A DNA stretch of 62,910 nucleotides from a virus: the IMG/VR virus record IMGVR_UViG_3300031787_008401, positions 1 to 62,910 of that record. One strand, 5' to 3'. Made by a program: the position numbers and the translations under genes. This document shows positions 1-8,472 of this stretch, one piece after another. The notes under the pieces are model-generated. The model saw only the letters and a program-made list of their open reading frames with translations. It was not told where the DNA came from and did not search any database. Within the stretch, counting starts at the first letter, position 1. Each line of letters opens with the position of its first letter.

Positions 1-217
1 GTACTCCTGTTGTTTCATAACTAGTTCTTGAACTTACCCAATCTGTAATGTCAGTAACAAGAGTATTTGGTAAGTTTAATAATCCTTCTAAAACTCCTGT
101 GCTAACAAAATTACCTATGTAGTTAGGGATCGGTAAAATTACTTTAAATCTATTCGGTCTGGCTAATCCATCTTTGGCTCGAATATTTGATAAAAAGAGT
201 GTTGGCGTAAAAGACAT
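1..217 (-). CDS. Tail-tube-fold protein, gp54/gp19-like (partial, runs off the window)
   Basis: Not a complete gene: 72 N-terminal residues read on the minus strand from ATG at 217-215, and the rest lies outside the window. The peptide starts MSFTPTLFLSNIRAKDGLAR and continues PNRFKVILPIP. The ARPNxFxV pattern near the N-terminus is typical of T4-type tail tube proteins (gp19) and of the related tube initiator gp54. The start overlaps the stop of the upstream gp2-like gene as TAATG, so the two are probably translationally coupled. The following stretch GNFVSTGVLEGLLNLPN resembles an insertion seen in gp54 more than in gp19. That, and the nearby gp48 gene, makes the tube initiator slightly more likely. 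The missing C-terminus prevents a firm choice. Confidence 0.5.
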   Translation of the reverse strand, partial: MSFTPTLFLSNIRAKDGLARPNRFKVILPIPNYIGNFVSTGVLEGLLNLPNTLVTDITDWVSSRTSYETTGV

Positions 218-807
218 TAGAATGTATCCTTAGAATCTTGAAAAACTACAGATTTAGAAACAGGTTTTTTCTTGGATGTAAAATCTTCCATTGGAAGTAG
301 AACGGCTATATCCCATTCTTCAGCACTTATTTCTAAAAATCTTGATTGTATTTGTGTAAATAGGTATCTCTTAATGCAAGCATTTTTTTCAAATATTCTT
401 GATGCCGCTTTAAGTGTTTGATATGTTAATTTTAACTTCGTGGTTTTGTCAAACTTGTCATTGTTGGCATATGAACTAAGTTTGTCCATCAATATTAATC
501 TTTGTTTGGGATGAATGTAATGTAGATTTAATCCTAAAAAACCATCTGCATATTGTTCTATAGGTAAAACTAAAGGAAATCTATCATAGTATTTCATTTT
601 TTCCTTTGTCTTAGGATCGTAAAAGAAAAAATACATTCTACCAATAATACTACGCTCACGCAATCTCGCCATATCATTCATTAAACTTGCTTTTGTTGGT
701 TTTAGGTTTGCAACTTTCGTGCGTAACCAGTCTCTAGATTCTCTTGATCTAGAAGCGTAACCTTCTTTTTGAAGTGATGCTTGAATTCTGTCGATTAAAT
801 ATGCCAT
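217..807 (-). CDS. 2: Probable DNA end protector protein (gp2-like)
   Basis: A 196-residue protein with the central signature FFFYDPKTKEKMKYYDRFPL, followed by GFLGLNLHYIHPKQR and a conserved SRFLEISAEEWDIAVLLP block. This is the architecture of the short proteins annotated as T4 gp2-like DNA end protectors in marine T4-like phages. T4 gp2 attaches to packaged DNA ends and shields them from host RecBCD exonuclease. The identification is by recalled family pattern, not alignment. The position directly after the gp4 gene fits the T4 arrangement, where genes 2 and 4 are neighbours in head completion. The protein is shorter than T4 gp2. A baseplate hub assembly protein is the main alternative. 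The start lies 8 nt after the gp4 stop. Confidence 0.55.
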   Translation of the reverse strand: MAYLIDRIQASLQKEGYASRSRESRDWLRTKVANLKPTKASLMNDMARLRERSIIGRMYFFFYDPKTKEKMKYYDRFPLVLPIEQYADGFLGLNLHYIHPKQRLILMDKLSSYANNDKFDKTTKLKLTYQTLKAASRIFEKNACIKRYLFTQIQSRFLEISAEEWDIAVLLPMEDFTSKKKPVSKSVVFQDSKDTF

Positions 808-814
808 CGACTAT

Positions 815-1249
815 TTATACTAGACCGAGATCGTTTTCCGTAAGTATGAGAAACTTCCAACCATGTTCTTTACAAAAGATATCTGCTGCTTTCCATTTTT
901 CTTGATTGATTGCATAAGTCGCAGCTTCCTGTAAATACCGTTTGGTCTTTCTTTTTTGTTTAGGCATTTTTGTTTGGACTTCTGGTTTTACTTCTAGTAC
1001 GTAAGTCATCACTGTTCCATCTTTTTTCTTCGTTTTTACGACAAAATCTGGAAAGTAACGGTGCATCTTTTTATCGATGGGATTGCGATATGGTATGAAC
1101 AGTTCTTCTGATGCCCACCAGGTAACCATAGGATTTTCATCCAAATATTTCATGACGTAGAGTTCCCACGAAGAACGGTAGATGATATTTGTTGCATCTC
1201 CGTTATATTTCGTCGGATTTTTTGGAGTAAACTTTCCTGAATATGGCAT
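815..1249 (-). CDS. 4: Head completion protein gp4 (nuclease-fold)
   Basis: The 144-residue protein begins MPYSGKFTPKNPTKYNGDAT and continues NIIYRSSWELYVMKYLDENP. This matches the T4 gp4 pattern (YSGKFxPKNPxKYxGxxTNIIYRSxWE) almost residue by residue. Later parts keep the acidic and lysine residues of a PD-(D/E)XK-like endonuclease core: RYFPDFVVK around residues 64-72 and YVLEVKPEVQ around 83-92. In T4, gp4 is needed to finish filled heads before neck and tail attachment. It is transcribed divergently from the gp48 gene, only 28 nt away. The length is close to the T4 protein. Confidence 0.92.
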   Translation of the reverse strand: MPYSGKFTPKNPTKYNGDATNIIYRSSWELYVMKYLDENPMVTWWASEELFIPYRNPIDKKMHRYFPDFVVKTKKKDGTVMTYVLEVKPEVQTKMPKQKRKTKRYLQEAATYAINQEKWKAADIFCKEHGWKFLILTENDLGLV

Positions 1250-1254
1250 AAATA
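1247..1254 (+). promoter_or_regulatory. Putative T4-type late promoter for the baseplate operon
   Basis: CATAAATA lies 23 nt before the gp48 start and 10 nt before the ribosome binding site ACAAAGGA, close to the T4 late consensus TATAAATA. Transcription would start near 1260, leaving room for the Shine-Dalgarno site. The element overlaps the gp4 start codon on the other strand, so it sits in a compact divergent junction. It is a match by eye and was not tested. Confidence 0.5.
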
Positions 1255-1277
1255 TTATATATTCACAAAGGAATCAT

Positions 1278-2588
1278 ATGGCATTTTTCAACTTAACCGA
1301 AATCAAAATCAATAATACGAGTGATGGTGATACCCTTGGTTTAACAAAACAAATTTTGCGTGATAGCAGATATATGAGTAATGTACTAAGATATCCTTTG
1401 GATATAGGTTCTTTAGATAAAGGACACTATATGGTAATCCATATTAATCAACAAGAAAAAACTAGATTTGATAGAACAAAGGACGAGGTTGGCTTGCCTA
1501 ACTTTTATGGAAATCCTACTATTATACAAAATCAAAAGTATAATGGAACACCCAATCCTTTTTCGCAAACTGTATCTGGTCTTACACAAATAGTTGAAGA
1601 TGTCAATGAATCTGGACCTACACAAATAAGTAAAGAAATGATTAAAAAAGGAGCTTCTTTTCTTTCTGATAAAGCCAATGCAAAAATAGAAAATATGAAT
1701 GAAACGTTCCAAGAAGGTTTTGAGAGTGCTGCTGGTGGATTAAATTCGTTTGGTAAAGGATTGTCTGATTCTGCGAAAGAAATTTTTAATTTAGCTAATT
1801 CTGGAAAAGGTTTGAGAACTATAAAAAGAACCACGGATAGTATTGCTTTTTATATGCCAGATACTTTAAATTTTACAAATAATCAACAATATTCTACAAT
1901 AGAATTTGGATCTTCACCTCTAGCTTACTTGGCAGCTGCAACAGCCGGTTATAGTCAAATAAAAGGATCAGGAGAGAAAAAAATTGAAAGTGCCGTTAAA
2001 AACTTAACACCATTCATTTTAAACAATTTTTTACGAAAAACTCTCGGTGGTGCAGGATCAGGAGTTTTTGCCGCAGGATTTGGAGCAGTTGTAAATCCTC
2101 AACTAGAAATGATATATTCGTCTCCTTCATTTAGAGAGTTCAGATTTGATTTTATGTTATATCCAAGAAGTTCTAAAGAAGCGGTTGAAGTTCAAAAAAT
2201 ATTACAAAGACTTAGATTTCATCAAGCACCAGAAGTTTTAAAAGAAGGAATTGGAGCCTTAGGTGGATTCTTCTTAGTGCCACCATCCGAATTTGATATA
2301 AAATTTTACTACAACGGTTCTATAAATCCTAATATTCCTCAAATTTCAACTTGTGTTTTGACATCTATAGATACAGATTATGCACCAAATGGATGGTCTG
2401 CATATGAATCTCCTGACAATTTTGGACAACCTGAGATTGGAAAAACTGGTATGCCTGTTGGTATTAGATTATCTTTAAATTTCCAAGAAACGGAAATTCT
2501 TACAAAAGATTCTTTTGTTGAAGTTGCGGGAAGAGATAGGGACGATGTGGCGATGTGGGAAGTTTCTACCACCAAAAGAAGATTTTAA
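1278..2588 (+). CDS. 48: Baseplate tail tube cap protein gp48
   Basis: A 436-residue protein with start ATG 1278, preceded by AAAGGA at 1267-1272. An upstream in-frame extension to 1182 runs antisense through gp4 and is rejected. The C-terminal third carries the gp48 signature: QLEMIYSSPSFREFRFDFML (prediction of a tube-fold beta strand), then a segment on residue pairs YAPNGWSAYE, and a last strand IRLSLNFQETEILTKD. T4 gp48 has equivalent DKTPNGN and FTLEITMREIITLNR segments in the same order. gp48 sits on the hub and together with gp54 starts tail tube polymerisation. The middle region is serine/glycine rich. It heads the plus-strand baseplate operon, and gp53 follows after 13 nt. Confidence 0.8.
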   Translation: MAFFNLTEIKINNTSDGDTLGLTKQILRDSRYMSNVLRYPLDIGSLDKGHYMVIHINQQEKTRFDRTKDEVGLPNFYGNPTIIQNQKYNGTPNPFSQTVSGLTQIVEDVNESGPTQISKEMIKKGASFLSDKANAKIENMNETFQEGFESAAGGLNSFGKGLSDSAKEIFNLANSGKGLRTIKRTTDSIAFYMPDTLNFTNNQQYSTIEFGSSPLAYLAAATAGYSQIKGSGEKKIESAVKNLTPFILNNFLRKTLGGAGSGVFAAGFGAVVNPQLEMIYSSPSFREFRFDFMLYPRSSKEAVEVQKILQRLRFHQAPEVLKEGIGALGGFFLVPPSEFDIKFYYNGSINPNIPQISTCVLTSIDTDYAPNGWSAYESPDNFGQPEIGKTGMPVGIRLSLNFQETEILTKDSFVEVAGRDRDDVAMWEVSTTKRRF

Positions 2589-2601
2589 TAAAAGGTAATA
2601 A

Positions 2602-3255
2602 ATGTCAAAATTTTTTAATTACTTTCCTAAGGTTGTTTATTTTTCCGATAGAGATCAAACATCTTTAGATATAATAACAAACTTAACTTTTAAATTTAAG
2701 TTTAATGAAAATTTTAAACAAAATTCTGTTGTTTATTATGATTATATTATTCCTGAAGGAGAAACACCAGAAATTTTAGCGGACAAATTTTATGATTCTT
2801 CCGAAAGACACTGGATAATTTTAATGGTTAATAATATTATAAATCCTTTGTTAGATTGGCCAATGAGTTATACAACACTAAACAAATATATCGATTCAAA
2901 ATATTCTGCAAATAATTATGCCGATACTTCTAATACCTCGGTTACGGGACTTTCTTGGTCGGAATCAAATGTAAAAGAATATTTTGTAAAAGAGAGAAAA
3001 ACTATATTAGATACTAAAGAGTTTGAAGAAAAAACGATAATTCTAACGCAACCTGACTACGCAAATACTTCTCCAATAACCTCAAATAATTACACTTTAA
3101 TTGGTGGTACTCAAATAGAATTTAAAAGAACTAGAGGAACAAAAACTTATTATGAATATGAACATGAGACAAATGAAAATAAAAGAAAAATTAAATTGTT
3201 AAAAAAAGAATTCGTTCCTTTTTTAGAAAAAGAATTTAAAGATTTAACAAAATAA
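2602..3255 (+). CDS. 53: Baseplate wedge protein gp53
   Basis: A 217-residue protein; T4 gp53 has 196. The N-terminal FNYFPKVVYF followed by a block with YDYIIPEGETPEILADKFYD and SSERHWIILMVNNIINPLLDWP is the diagnostic gp53 core. In T4 this LysM-like fold clamps neighbouring wedges together to close the baseplate ring. The C-terminal 60 residues are lysine/glutamate rich and probably helical. The start is preceded by AAAGGTAATAA. The next gene starts 2 nt after its stop, which implies co-translation of hub and wedge parts. Confidence 0.9.
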   Translation: MSKFFNYFPKVVYFSDRDQTSLDIITNLTFKFKFNENFKQNSVVYYDYIIPEGETPEILADKFYDSSERHWIILMVNNIINPLLDWPMSYTTLNKYIDSKYSANNYADTSNTSVTGLSWSESNVKEYFVKERKTILDTKEFEEKTIILTQPDYANTSPITSNNYTLIGGTQIEFKRTRGTKTYYEYEHETNENKRKIKLLKKEFVPFLEKEFKDLTK

Positions 3256-3256
3256 A

Positions 3257-4609
3257 ATGCAATCGAATTTTTTAATATCAACTGGGTTTATAATAAAAGA
3301 ATTAAACCTTGTCGCCAAAGATAAAACTGAACGAAGTCTTATTGCACACTACAAAGAAATAAACATTTTCGATTCAATATTGCAGCCATGTTTAACTGGT
3401 AATATTTTAATTGAAGATTCGTCTGGATTGTCTGATTCTTTTTTATTAGACGGTAATGATTTTATAAAAATTCACATAGGAAAAGTTGACGATGATACTT
3501 TAGATATAAAAAGAATTTTTAGAATTTATAAACAGTCTGATAGAAATGTAGTAAATCAAACTAAAGAAACTTATATTTTACATTTTATTTCTGAAGAATT
3601 TGTTACGGCACAATTTAAAAAGGTGGGACAAGCTTATTTAAATACCACATATAGTAACACTGCACTCAAAATTCTTAGAGATTATTTAAAAACTCCTAGT
3701 GAAAAAATAAAAGGAGGAGAATTTGATACATCTTTAGGAATAAGAGATATTGTAGTTCCATTATATTTAAATCCAATAGACGCTATAATGTGGATGACAA
3801 AATTGGCAATTGATACTGATCACAGACCATGTTTTCTTTTTTACGAAAATATTTTTGGTTATAACTTTGCTAGTTTAAGTAATTTGTTAGATAAAGAATC
3901 GGTTGTAAATATAAATTTTGATCCTAAAAACTTAGGTCGTATGGATGAAACAAATGATATGTTTGGAGCCAGACATTTTGAAGTTATACAGCAGTTTGAT
4001 ATTTTATCAAATATAAAAAACGGAGTTTATTCGGGTAAATTTATTGGATATGATAGAAATATAGGTCAAAGTCTAGAATTAAATTTCGATTACAATTCTA
4101 TAAATCATCCAAAAAATTCTAGGAATAACGGACCTGCTGTGGCAAATTTAAAAACCATAGAAGGCGATTTATTAAACAATTTTTCAGAATCAAATATAGT
4201 TGAAGGTCCTACAAGTTTAATATCTAGAAATATAAATGAAATAAAACAAAATAGTCCAGGAGAATTCGAAAAGAAGATAGATTATGAACAAATTTTATTT
4301 CAGAGAGAATCTATATTTGCAAACTTCTTTTCACAAAGAGTTAAACTTGTAGTGCCAGGAAATTTTGGAATTTCATCAGGAGCAAATGTATATTTAAACA
4401 TACCTAAATTCTCCGAGAAAGTTCCAGGAGAAAATAATTTAGACAGAACATTATATGGTCATTATATGATCATCGCAGCACGGCACAAATTAACACCGGA
4501 CAATAAACACGAAACTATTTTTGAAGCTTGTACAAACAGTTCAAATAGAAGTGATAGATATAATAAAATGATCGGCGTTGATAATGTAACTAATACAAAT
4601 TATGCGTAA
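3257..4609 (+). CDS. Probable baseplate hub protein (gp27-like)
   Basis: A 450-residue protein without an obvious sequence match to T4 gp27. Position between gp53 and gp5, size and composition suggest the gp27 role: a trimeric torus at the baseplate centre that holds the gp5 spike. The visible pattern is like VgrG/gpD-type hub proteins. Near the N-terminus is a strand-rich ILQPCLTGNILIEDSSGLSD (residues about 39-58), a hallmark of marine phage hub proteins. A middle block contains VPLYLNPIDAIMWMTKLAID and FYENIFGYNF. The C-terminus has a second barrel-like segment with VKLVVPGNFGISSGANVYLN, followed by YGHYMIIAARHKL, similar to hub lumazine-like strands. gp27 identity is inferred from order and fold features. 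Confidence 0.6.
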   Translation: MQSNFLISTGFIIKELNLVAKDKTERSLIAHYKEINIFDSILQPCLTGNILIEDSSGLSDSFLLDGNDFIKIHIGKVDDDTLDIKRIFRIYKQSDRNVVNQTKETYILHFISEEFVTAQFKKVGQAYLNTTYSNTALKILRDYLKTPSEKIKGGEFDTSLGIRDIVVPLYLNPIDAIMWMTKLAIDTDHRPCFLFYENIFGYNFASLSNLLDKESVVNINFDPKNLGRMDETNDMFGARHFEVIQQFDILSNIKNGVYSGKFIGYDRNIGQSLELNFDYNSINHPKNSRNNGPAVANLKTIEGDLLNNFSESNIVEGPTSLISRNINEIKQNSPGEFEKKIDYEQILFQRESIFANFFSQRVKLVVPGNFGISSGANVYLNIPKFSEKVPGENNLDRTLYGHYMIIAARHKLTPDNKHETIFEACTNSSNRSDRYNKMIGVDNVTNTNYA

Positions 4610-4630
4610 TATTTTTTTAAGGATAATCCT

Positions 4631-6436
4631 ATGACTATGCAAGTTGTAGAAAGAGATGCTATAGTTATCAATAATGCTGATCCACTTGGATTAGCCCGAC
4701 TTCAAGTTTTTATCTATGGTGTTCATGATATAACTGGAATTAAAACTCCATTTGAGAACCTTCCTTGGGCGTTTGCATCTCAAACTACCGTTTCTATACC
4801 AAAAATATACACTCCAATAAAAGTAAAATATAAATTTTCTTTTGGTAGTGCAATGAGAGCTTTTGCTGATCAAGAGGCTTTAGAATGGCACTCTCCTTCA
4901 CCTTATTTGAAATTAACAGAAAATAGAGACCCAAGACTCTATTTAAAATATGACAGTGAAAATCAAAAATTTTTAAACCAAAGTCCTGTAGATTATTCAA
5001 CGATTAAAAATAAAATAGCACAATTAGAGGAAGAAAAGAAAACATTAGAAAATGCCAAAAAAGCTAATGAAGAAGAACTAAAAAATTTAATTGCAGATGA
5101 AGAAAAATATCAAGTTTCACCTATAGACGAATCTGGATGGACTGTAGCTATAGAATACTCAAAAAGTGAACTCAATAACTTTTTAAATGATGTTGGTTCA
5201 ATTGGTTCAGTAAGTGGGCAATCTTACGATAGTAGAATTTCTCAATTAGAATCTCAAATACAAAGTGGTAGAAAATTAGCTGAGATTGCGTATCCAAATA
5301 GAAATGAAGATGAGCAAGATTTAACATTAGAACAATATGCTGATCAAGTTTGGAATTCTCGTGAACTAACTGAAAGAGATAATTTAGTAACCAGAAAAGG
5401 ACTACTAGAAAGAAATATATTAGATGCTGAGACAAACCTGGCAAATCTTTATAAGAACTCTACATCAAATTTAAATAGAGTAAATACGCAAAAACAAGGA
5501 ATTCAAGAAGAAATAAACAAACAAAGTCTTAAAATACAAGAAATAGATAAACAAATTGCAGAACTAAATTCTCAAGCTTCTAATGCGCCGAATGCTTTAC
5601 TTTCCATAGAACAGGCAAGATCATTGGATGCAAGAGTAGGCCGATATGATGAAACTTCTGGTAAAGTTTATAATACACAAGAAGAATTAATAGGTAACTG
5701 GACAGGATATACTTTTTATTTACCCGGTTACGCATTACAACCTGGACCTTCTATACCAGACAGAAAAAAATTAATACCAATAGATTCGAAAGGTAGAATA
5801 AGTGAAGAATCTTATTTACAATCAACAAATCTTAATGGTTCAAAATCTGGTCAACTGAGTACAATTATAGATCCTTCGGATAGTGTAGCTATAGAAAAAT
5901 CAAATAATGATAAAACTTGGAATTGTGATATTTCCTATGAAACTAGATTAAAAATTCTCACAAAAAGACAAGAAGTTATAACAGCAGTTAAATGGTTGAG
6001 AGATAAGATACTTGCTCTTTTTGCAATTGATGGAAATTCTGCCACAGCTCAGTGGATTAAACAAACGGTTAAACTTTTAACGGCTACACTCAAAAGTATT
6101 CAGAAATTTTTAAAAGTAATAAATGAAATAGTACTAGAGATTGCAAAAATTACCGCACAGATAAGACAACTAATAAACTGGATATTAAGTTTACCCGCAA
6201 GATTATTGGTTCTGTTGCAAGACTGTTTAACTCATTTTTTTAATTCATTGACTGATGCTTTTTCCGAATCAATATCTTTAAGTGGTGCCGGTGGTGAAAA
6301 TGTATCTTTTTCTGAAGTAACAGAATTAATATCTGAAACACAAAAAACATTCCAAACAGCAAAAGAAACAGTAGAAATTACAACAATAGTATATACAGAA
6401 ATTAAAGCGATAGAAGCAACATTTGAAAAGGTATAA
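4631..6436 (+). CDS. 5: gp5 N-terminal part: OB-fold hub protein with coiled coils, no lysozyme
   Basis: A 601-residue protein whose N-terminus VERDAIVINNADPLGLARLQ followed by VFIYGVHD aligns with the T4 gp5 OB-fold (MDPLKLGRVRVRVVGLH). In T4 the OB-fold is followed by a lysozyme domain and then a beta-helix spike. Here residues about 120-170 and 195-315 are long charged coiled coils rich in E, K, Q and L. Residues about 450-540 form amphipathic and hydrophobic helices (LARLLVLLQDCLTHFFNSL-like). No lysozyme catalytic pattern was found. The spike is encoded by the next gene, whose ATG overlaps this stop (TAATG). The RBS is AAGGAT. The protein probably anchors the spike in the hub; how it acts on peptidoglycan is unclear. 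Confidence 0.75.
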   Translation: MTMQVVERDAIVINNADPLGLARLQVFIYGVHDITGIKTPFENLPWAFASQTTVSIPKIYTPIKVKYKFSFGSAMRAFADQEALEWHSPSPYLKLTENRDPRLYLKYDSENQKFLNQSPVDYSTIKNKIAQLEEEKKTLENAKKANEEELKNLIADEEKYQVSPIDESGWTVAIEYSKSELNNFLNDVGSIGSVSGQSYDSRISQLESQIQSGRKLAEIAYPNRNEDEQDLTLEQYADQVWNSRELTERDNLVTRKGLLERNILDAETNLANLYKNSTSNLNRVNTQKQGIQEEINKQSLKIQEIDKQIAELNSQASNAPNALLSIEQARSLDARVGRYDETSGKVYNTQEELIGNWTGYTFYLPGYALQPGPSIPDRKKLIPIDSKGRISEESYLQSTNLNGSKSGQLSTIIDPSDSVAIEKSNNDKTWNCDISYETRLKILTKRQEVITAVKWLRDKILALFAIDGNSATAQWIKQTVKLLTATLKSIQKFLKVINEIVLEIAKITAQIRQLINWILSLPARLLVLLQDCLTHFFNSLTDAFSESISLSGAGGENVSFSEVTELISETQKTFQTAKETVEITTIVYTEIKAIEATFEKV

Positions 6437-7248
6437 TGATGGCAGATACAGAAGTTAAAAAACCCGAAGGTGATAGTACTTGGTATGAACCCGATTCTCA
6501 AGCAAATAATTCAGTTTATCCTCATGTAAAAGGATTTTATTCCGATTCTGGTCATTTTGTGGAAATGGATGACACACCACAATATGAAAGAATGAGAATA
6601 CAACATAGAATAGGAAATTATACTGAGATACAATCCGATGGAACAGAAATTCATAAAATTATTGGTGATAATTATGAAATAGTTGTTAAGAACAATCATG
6701 TTTTGATAAAAGGTTATTGCTCTGTGACTATAGAAGGTGATTCTAAATTAAATGTTAAGGGAGATGTTTATCAAAACATTGAAGGTAATGTTTATCAAAA
6801 CATTGAAGGTCAGATGGACGCTGTTGTCACCGGTGAGGTAAATTTAACTTCAGAAACCGATGTAAACATAACTGCTGGAGGAATAGAAGGACAAATTAAT
6901 TTAAATGCTCCTTTTTCTGTTCATGTCGAAGGTGATTTAACTGTAAACGGAGGAATATCTTCCACAGGACCTATTGCTTGTTCTGAAAACATAATAGCGA
7001 GTAAAAAAGTTTTTGGTGCTTTAGGATTGGTAACTCCCACAGGAGTTTTAGTTGGCCTTCCAGATGCTGGTGCTGTTGCACCAGGAATTTATTCTGCTGG
7101 TCCCATTTCATCATTATCCTCAGTTACGGCGCCAGTATTGAATGATATTATTGGACCAATACAGATATTCAGACATGCGTATACATATCATTTTCATCCA
7201 GGAGATTCTGGAGGAGTTACTGGAATTCCTAGCATAGGAGCTTTATAA
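6436..7248 (+). CDS. 5: gp5 C-terminal part: baseplate central spike (triple beta-helix)
   Basis: A 270-residue protein. Residues 26-60 (VYPHVKGFYSDSGHFVEMDD, then TPQYERMRIQHRIGNYTEI) match the T4 gp5 segment just before its beta-helix (YPYVHTMETESGHIQEFDDT, then PGQERYRLVHPTGTYEE). Octad repeats of spike type follow at about residues 85-140: IEGDSKLNVKGDVYQNIEGN, then VYQNIEGQMD. The C-terminal 110 residues form a glycine/serine-rich cap, ending with a histidine cluster HAYTYHFH that could bind a metal ion at the tip, as HxH tips do in P2-type spikes. The first M is doubled; ATG 6436 overlaps the stop of the OB-fold gene. Together the two genes replace single-chain gp5. Confidence 0.85.
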   Translation: MMADTEVKKPEGDSTWYEPDSQANNSVYPHVKGFYSDSGHFVEMDDTPQYERMRIQHRIGNYTEIQSDGTEIHKIIGDNYEIVVKNNHVLIKGYCSVTIEGDSKLNVKGDVYQNIEGNVYQNIEGQMDAVVTGEVNLTSETDVNITAGGIEGQINLNAPFSVHVEGDLTVNGGISSTGPIACSENIIASKKVFGALGLVTPTGVLVGLPDAGAVAPGIYSAGPISSLSSVTAPVLNDIIGPIQIFRHAYTYHFHPGDSGGVTGIPSIGAL

Positions 7249-8060
7249 TGGCAAATGTTTTAGATAGATTAACAACTACTTTCGATTCATCTAAATTTGG
7301 TGATGATATTAATTTGAGTGACAGAGCTAAAGCTTTTTTAAACACAAGTCCTATAAAAATAAGTTCATGGGCGGCTAGTGATTTGGCCAATGGTGCGGTG
7401 ACACGTTCTGATTATTTTCAAAATCCTGTTGCATCTTATGTTTCTAGTATATCTTCTAATTTAAATTCAATTATAACATTATGTACTACTAGTCCAGATA
7501 CAAACTATCCTAGTTCTAATGCTGCGATAAAAAATTTAGCTAATTCATCAAATAATTTAGTAACTCAATTAAATTTATTTTTACAACATACAAATAGAAT
7601 ATCTGGTGTTTCAGAGAGTTATTTTGATTCATCTACAGGAGTTATAAAACCAAATTATCAAGATTGTGTCGGATCTGGAGGAATGATATTAACTATATTG
7701 GGAACAACAGATAATGTTAGAAATTCTACTCCTATTTTAAACCAGTTTACTAGTTTGTATATTGAAGAAGAATTGGCGGCTAATAATTGGAGTATAGGAA
7801 ATACTAAAAACTCACTACAAACCGTGCCTTCTTCACTGACAACATCTCAAGTAAATGCAATGAATGTAATAATAAACACCGCAAATACATTACTTTACAC
7901 CAGAAGAACCGAAGATGAGAATTATTTTTACGCTTCCCAACAAATTTTAAAAGATTTTCAGATACTAAACGGAATGCAAAACTCGGGAAGTACTGAAAAA
8001 AATCTAATTACCAATAAAATAGGAACCGCAAAACTCAAAACCTCTTTAGGAGTTGAATAA
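7248..8060 (+). CDS. Unrecognised virion structural protein between gp5 and gp25
   Basis: A 270-residue protein rich in S, T, N and A, with little charge and no recognised motif. Its start ATG overlaps the stop of the spike gene by 1 nt (TAATG), so it belongs to the baseplate operon. Long alpha-helical looking stretches (SSNAAIKNLANSSNNLVTQL; TTSQVNAMNVIINTANTLLY) suggest a helical protein. Proteins of similar size occupy this place in other marine T4-like phages and are usually labelled only as virion structural proteins. A role in hub-wedge contact or as a tail sheath/tube-associated part is possible but not shown. No signal peptide or membrane segment. Confidence 0.6.
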   Translation: MANVLDRLTTTFDSSKFGDDINLSDRAKAFLNTSPIKISSWAASDLANGAVTRSDYFQNPVASYVSSISSNLNSIITLCTTSPDTNYPSSNAAIKNLANSSNNLVTQLNLFLQHTNRISGVSESYFDSSTGVIKPNYQDCVGSGGMILTILGTTDNVRNSTPILNQFTSLYIEEELAANNWSIGNTKNSLQTVPSSLTTSQVNAMNVIINTANTLLYTRRTEDENYFYASQQILKDFQILNGMQNSGSTEKNLITNKIGTAKLKTSLGVE

Positions 8061-8067
8061 ATAATAG

Positions 8068-8472
8068 ATGGCCACAATTACTACCAATGTTGCGAGAACT
8101 TATAAGGACTTAGACCTCCTTTTCAATGTTCACCCAATAAAAAAAGACGTTAATAAACACACAGCAGAAATGGCTGTGATTAATTCTGTAAAAAACTTGA
8201 TTTTAACAAATCATTATGAACGTCCTTTTCAACCAGAAATAGGATCTAATGTCTCAAAACTTTTATTCGAACAACTAGATTTTGTGACTGCCGCAGCATT
8301 GGAAAGAGAAATTTCTCAGACAATACGAAATTTTGAACCAAGAGCCTCTGTTTATAGAATACGTGCTTTACCAGATTATGACAACAATGGTTTTACGATA
8401 GATATGGAATTTACCATTATAAACAGAACTGAACCAATAACAATAACATTTTTTCTAGATCGAGTAAGATAA
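8068..8472 (+). CDS. 25: Baseplate wedge protein gp25
   Basis: A 134-residue protein of the GPW/gp25 family, which nucleates tail sheath assembly on the baseplate. Visible family marks are DLLFNVHPIKKDV near residue 14, the helix VINSVKNLILTNHYERPFQP (about residues 38-57), GSNVSKLLFE, and the conserved EPR motif in NFEPRASVYRI (about residue 91). The length equals T4 gp25 (132). It lies 7 nt after the unknown structural gene and ends at the base before the gp6 start. The same order, 25 then 6, occurs in cyanophages. Confidence 0.95.
   Translation: MATITTNVARTYKDLDLLFNVHPIKKDVNKHTAEMAVINSVKNLILTNHYERPFQPEIGSNVSKLLFEQLDFVTAAALEREISQTIRNFEPRASVYRIRALPDYDNNGFTIDMEFTIINRTEPITITFFLDRVR

Noticed and set aside
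812-819. Perfect TATAAATA on the minus strand before the gp2-like gene
   Set aside because: It ends only 4 nt before the start codon, so transcripts would begin inside the gene. It also overlaps the end of gp4. A leaderless transcript is possible, but I do not list it as a promoter.
1182-1277. N-terminal extension of gp48
   Set aside because: It reads antisense through the gp4 gene start. ATG 1278 has a good ribosome binding site, and gp4 is strongly supported.
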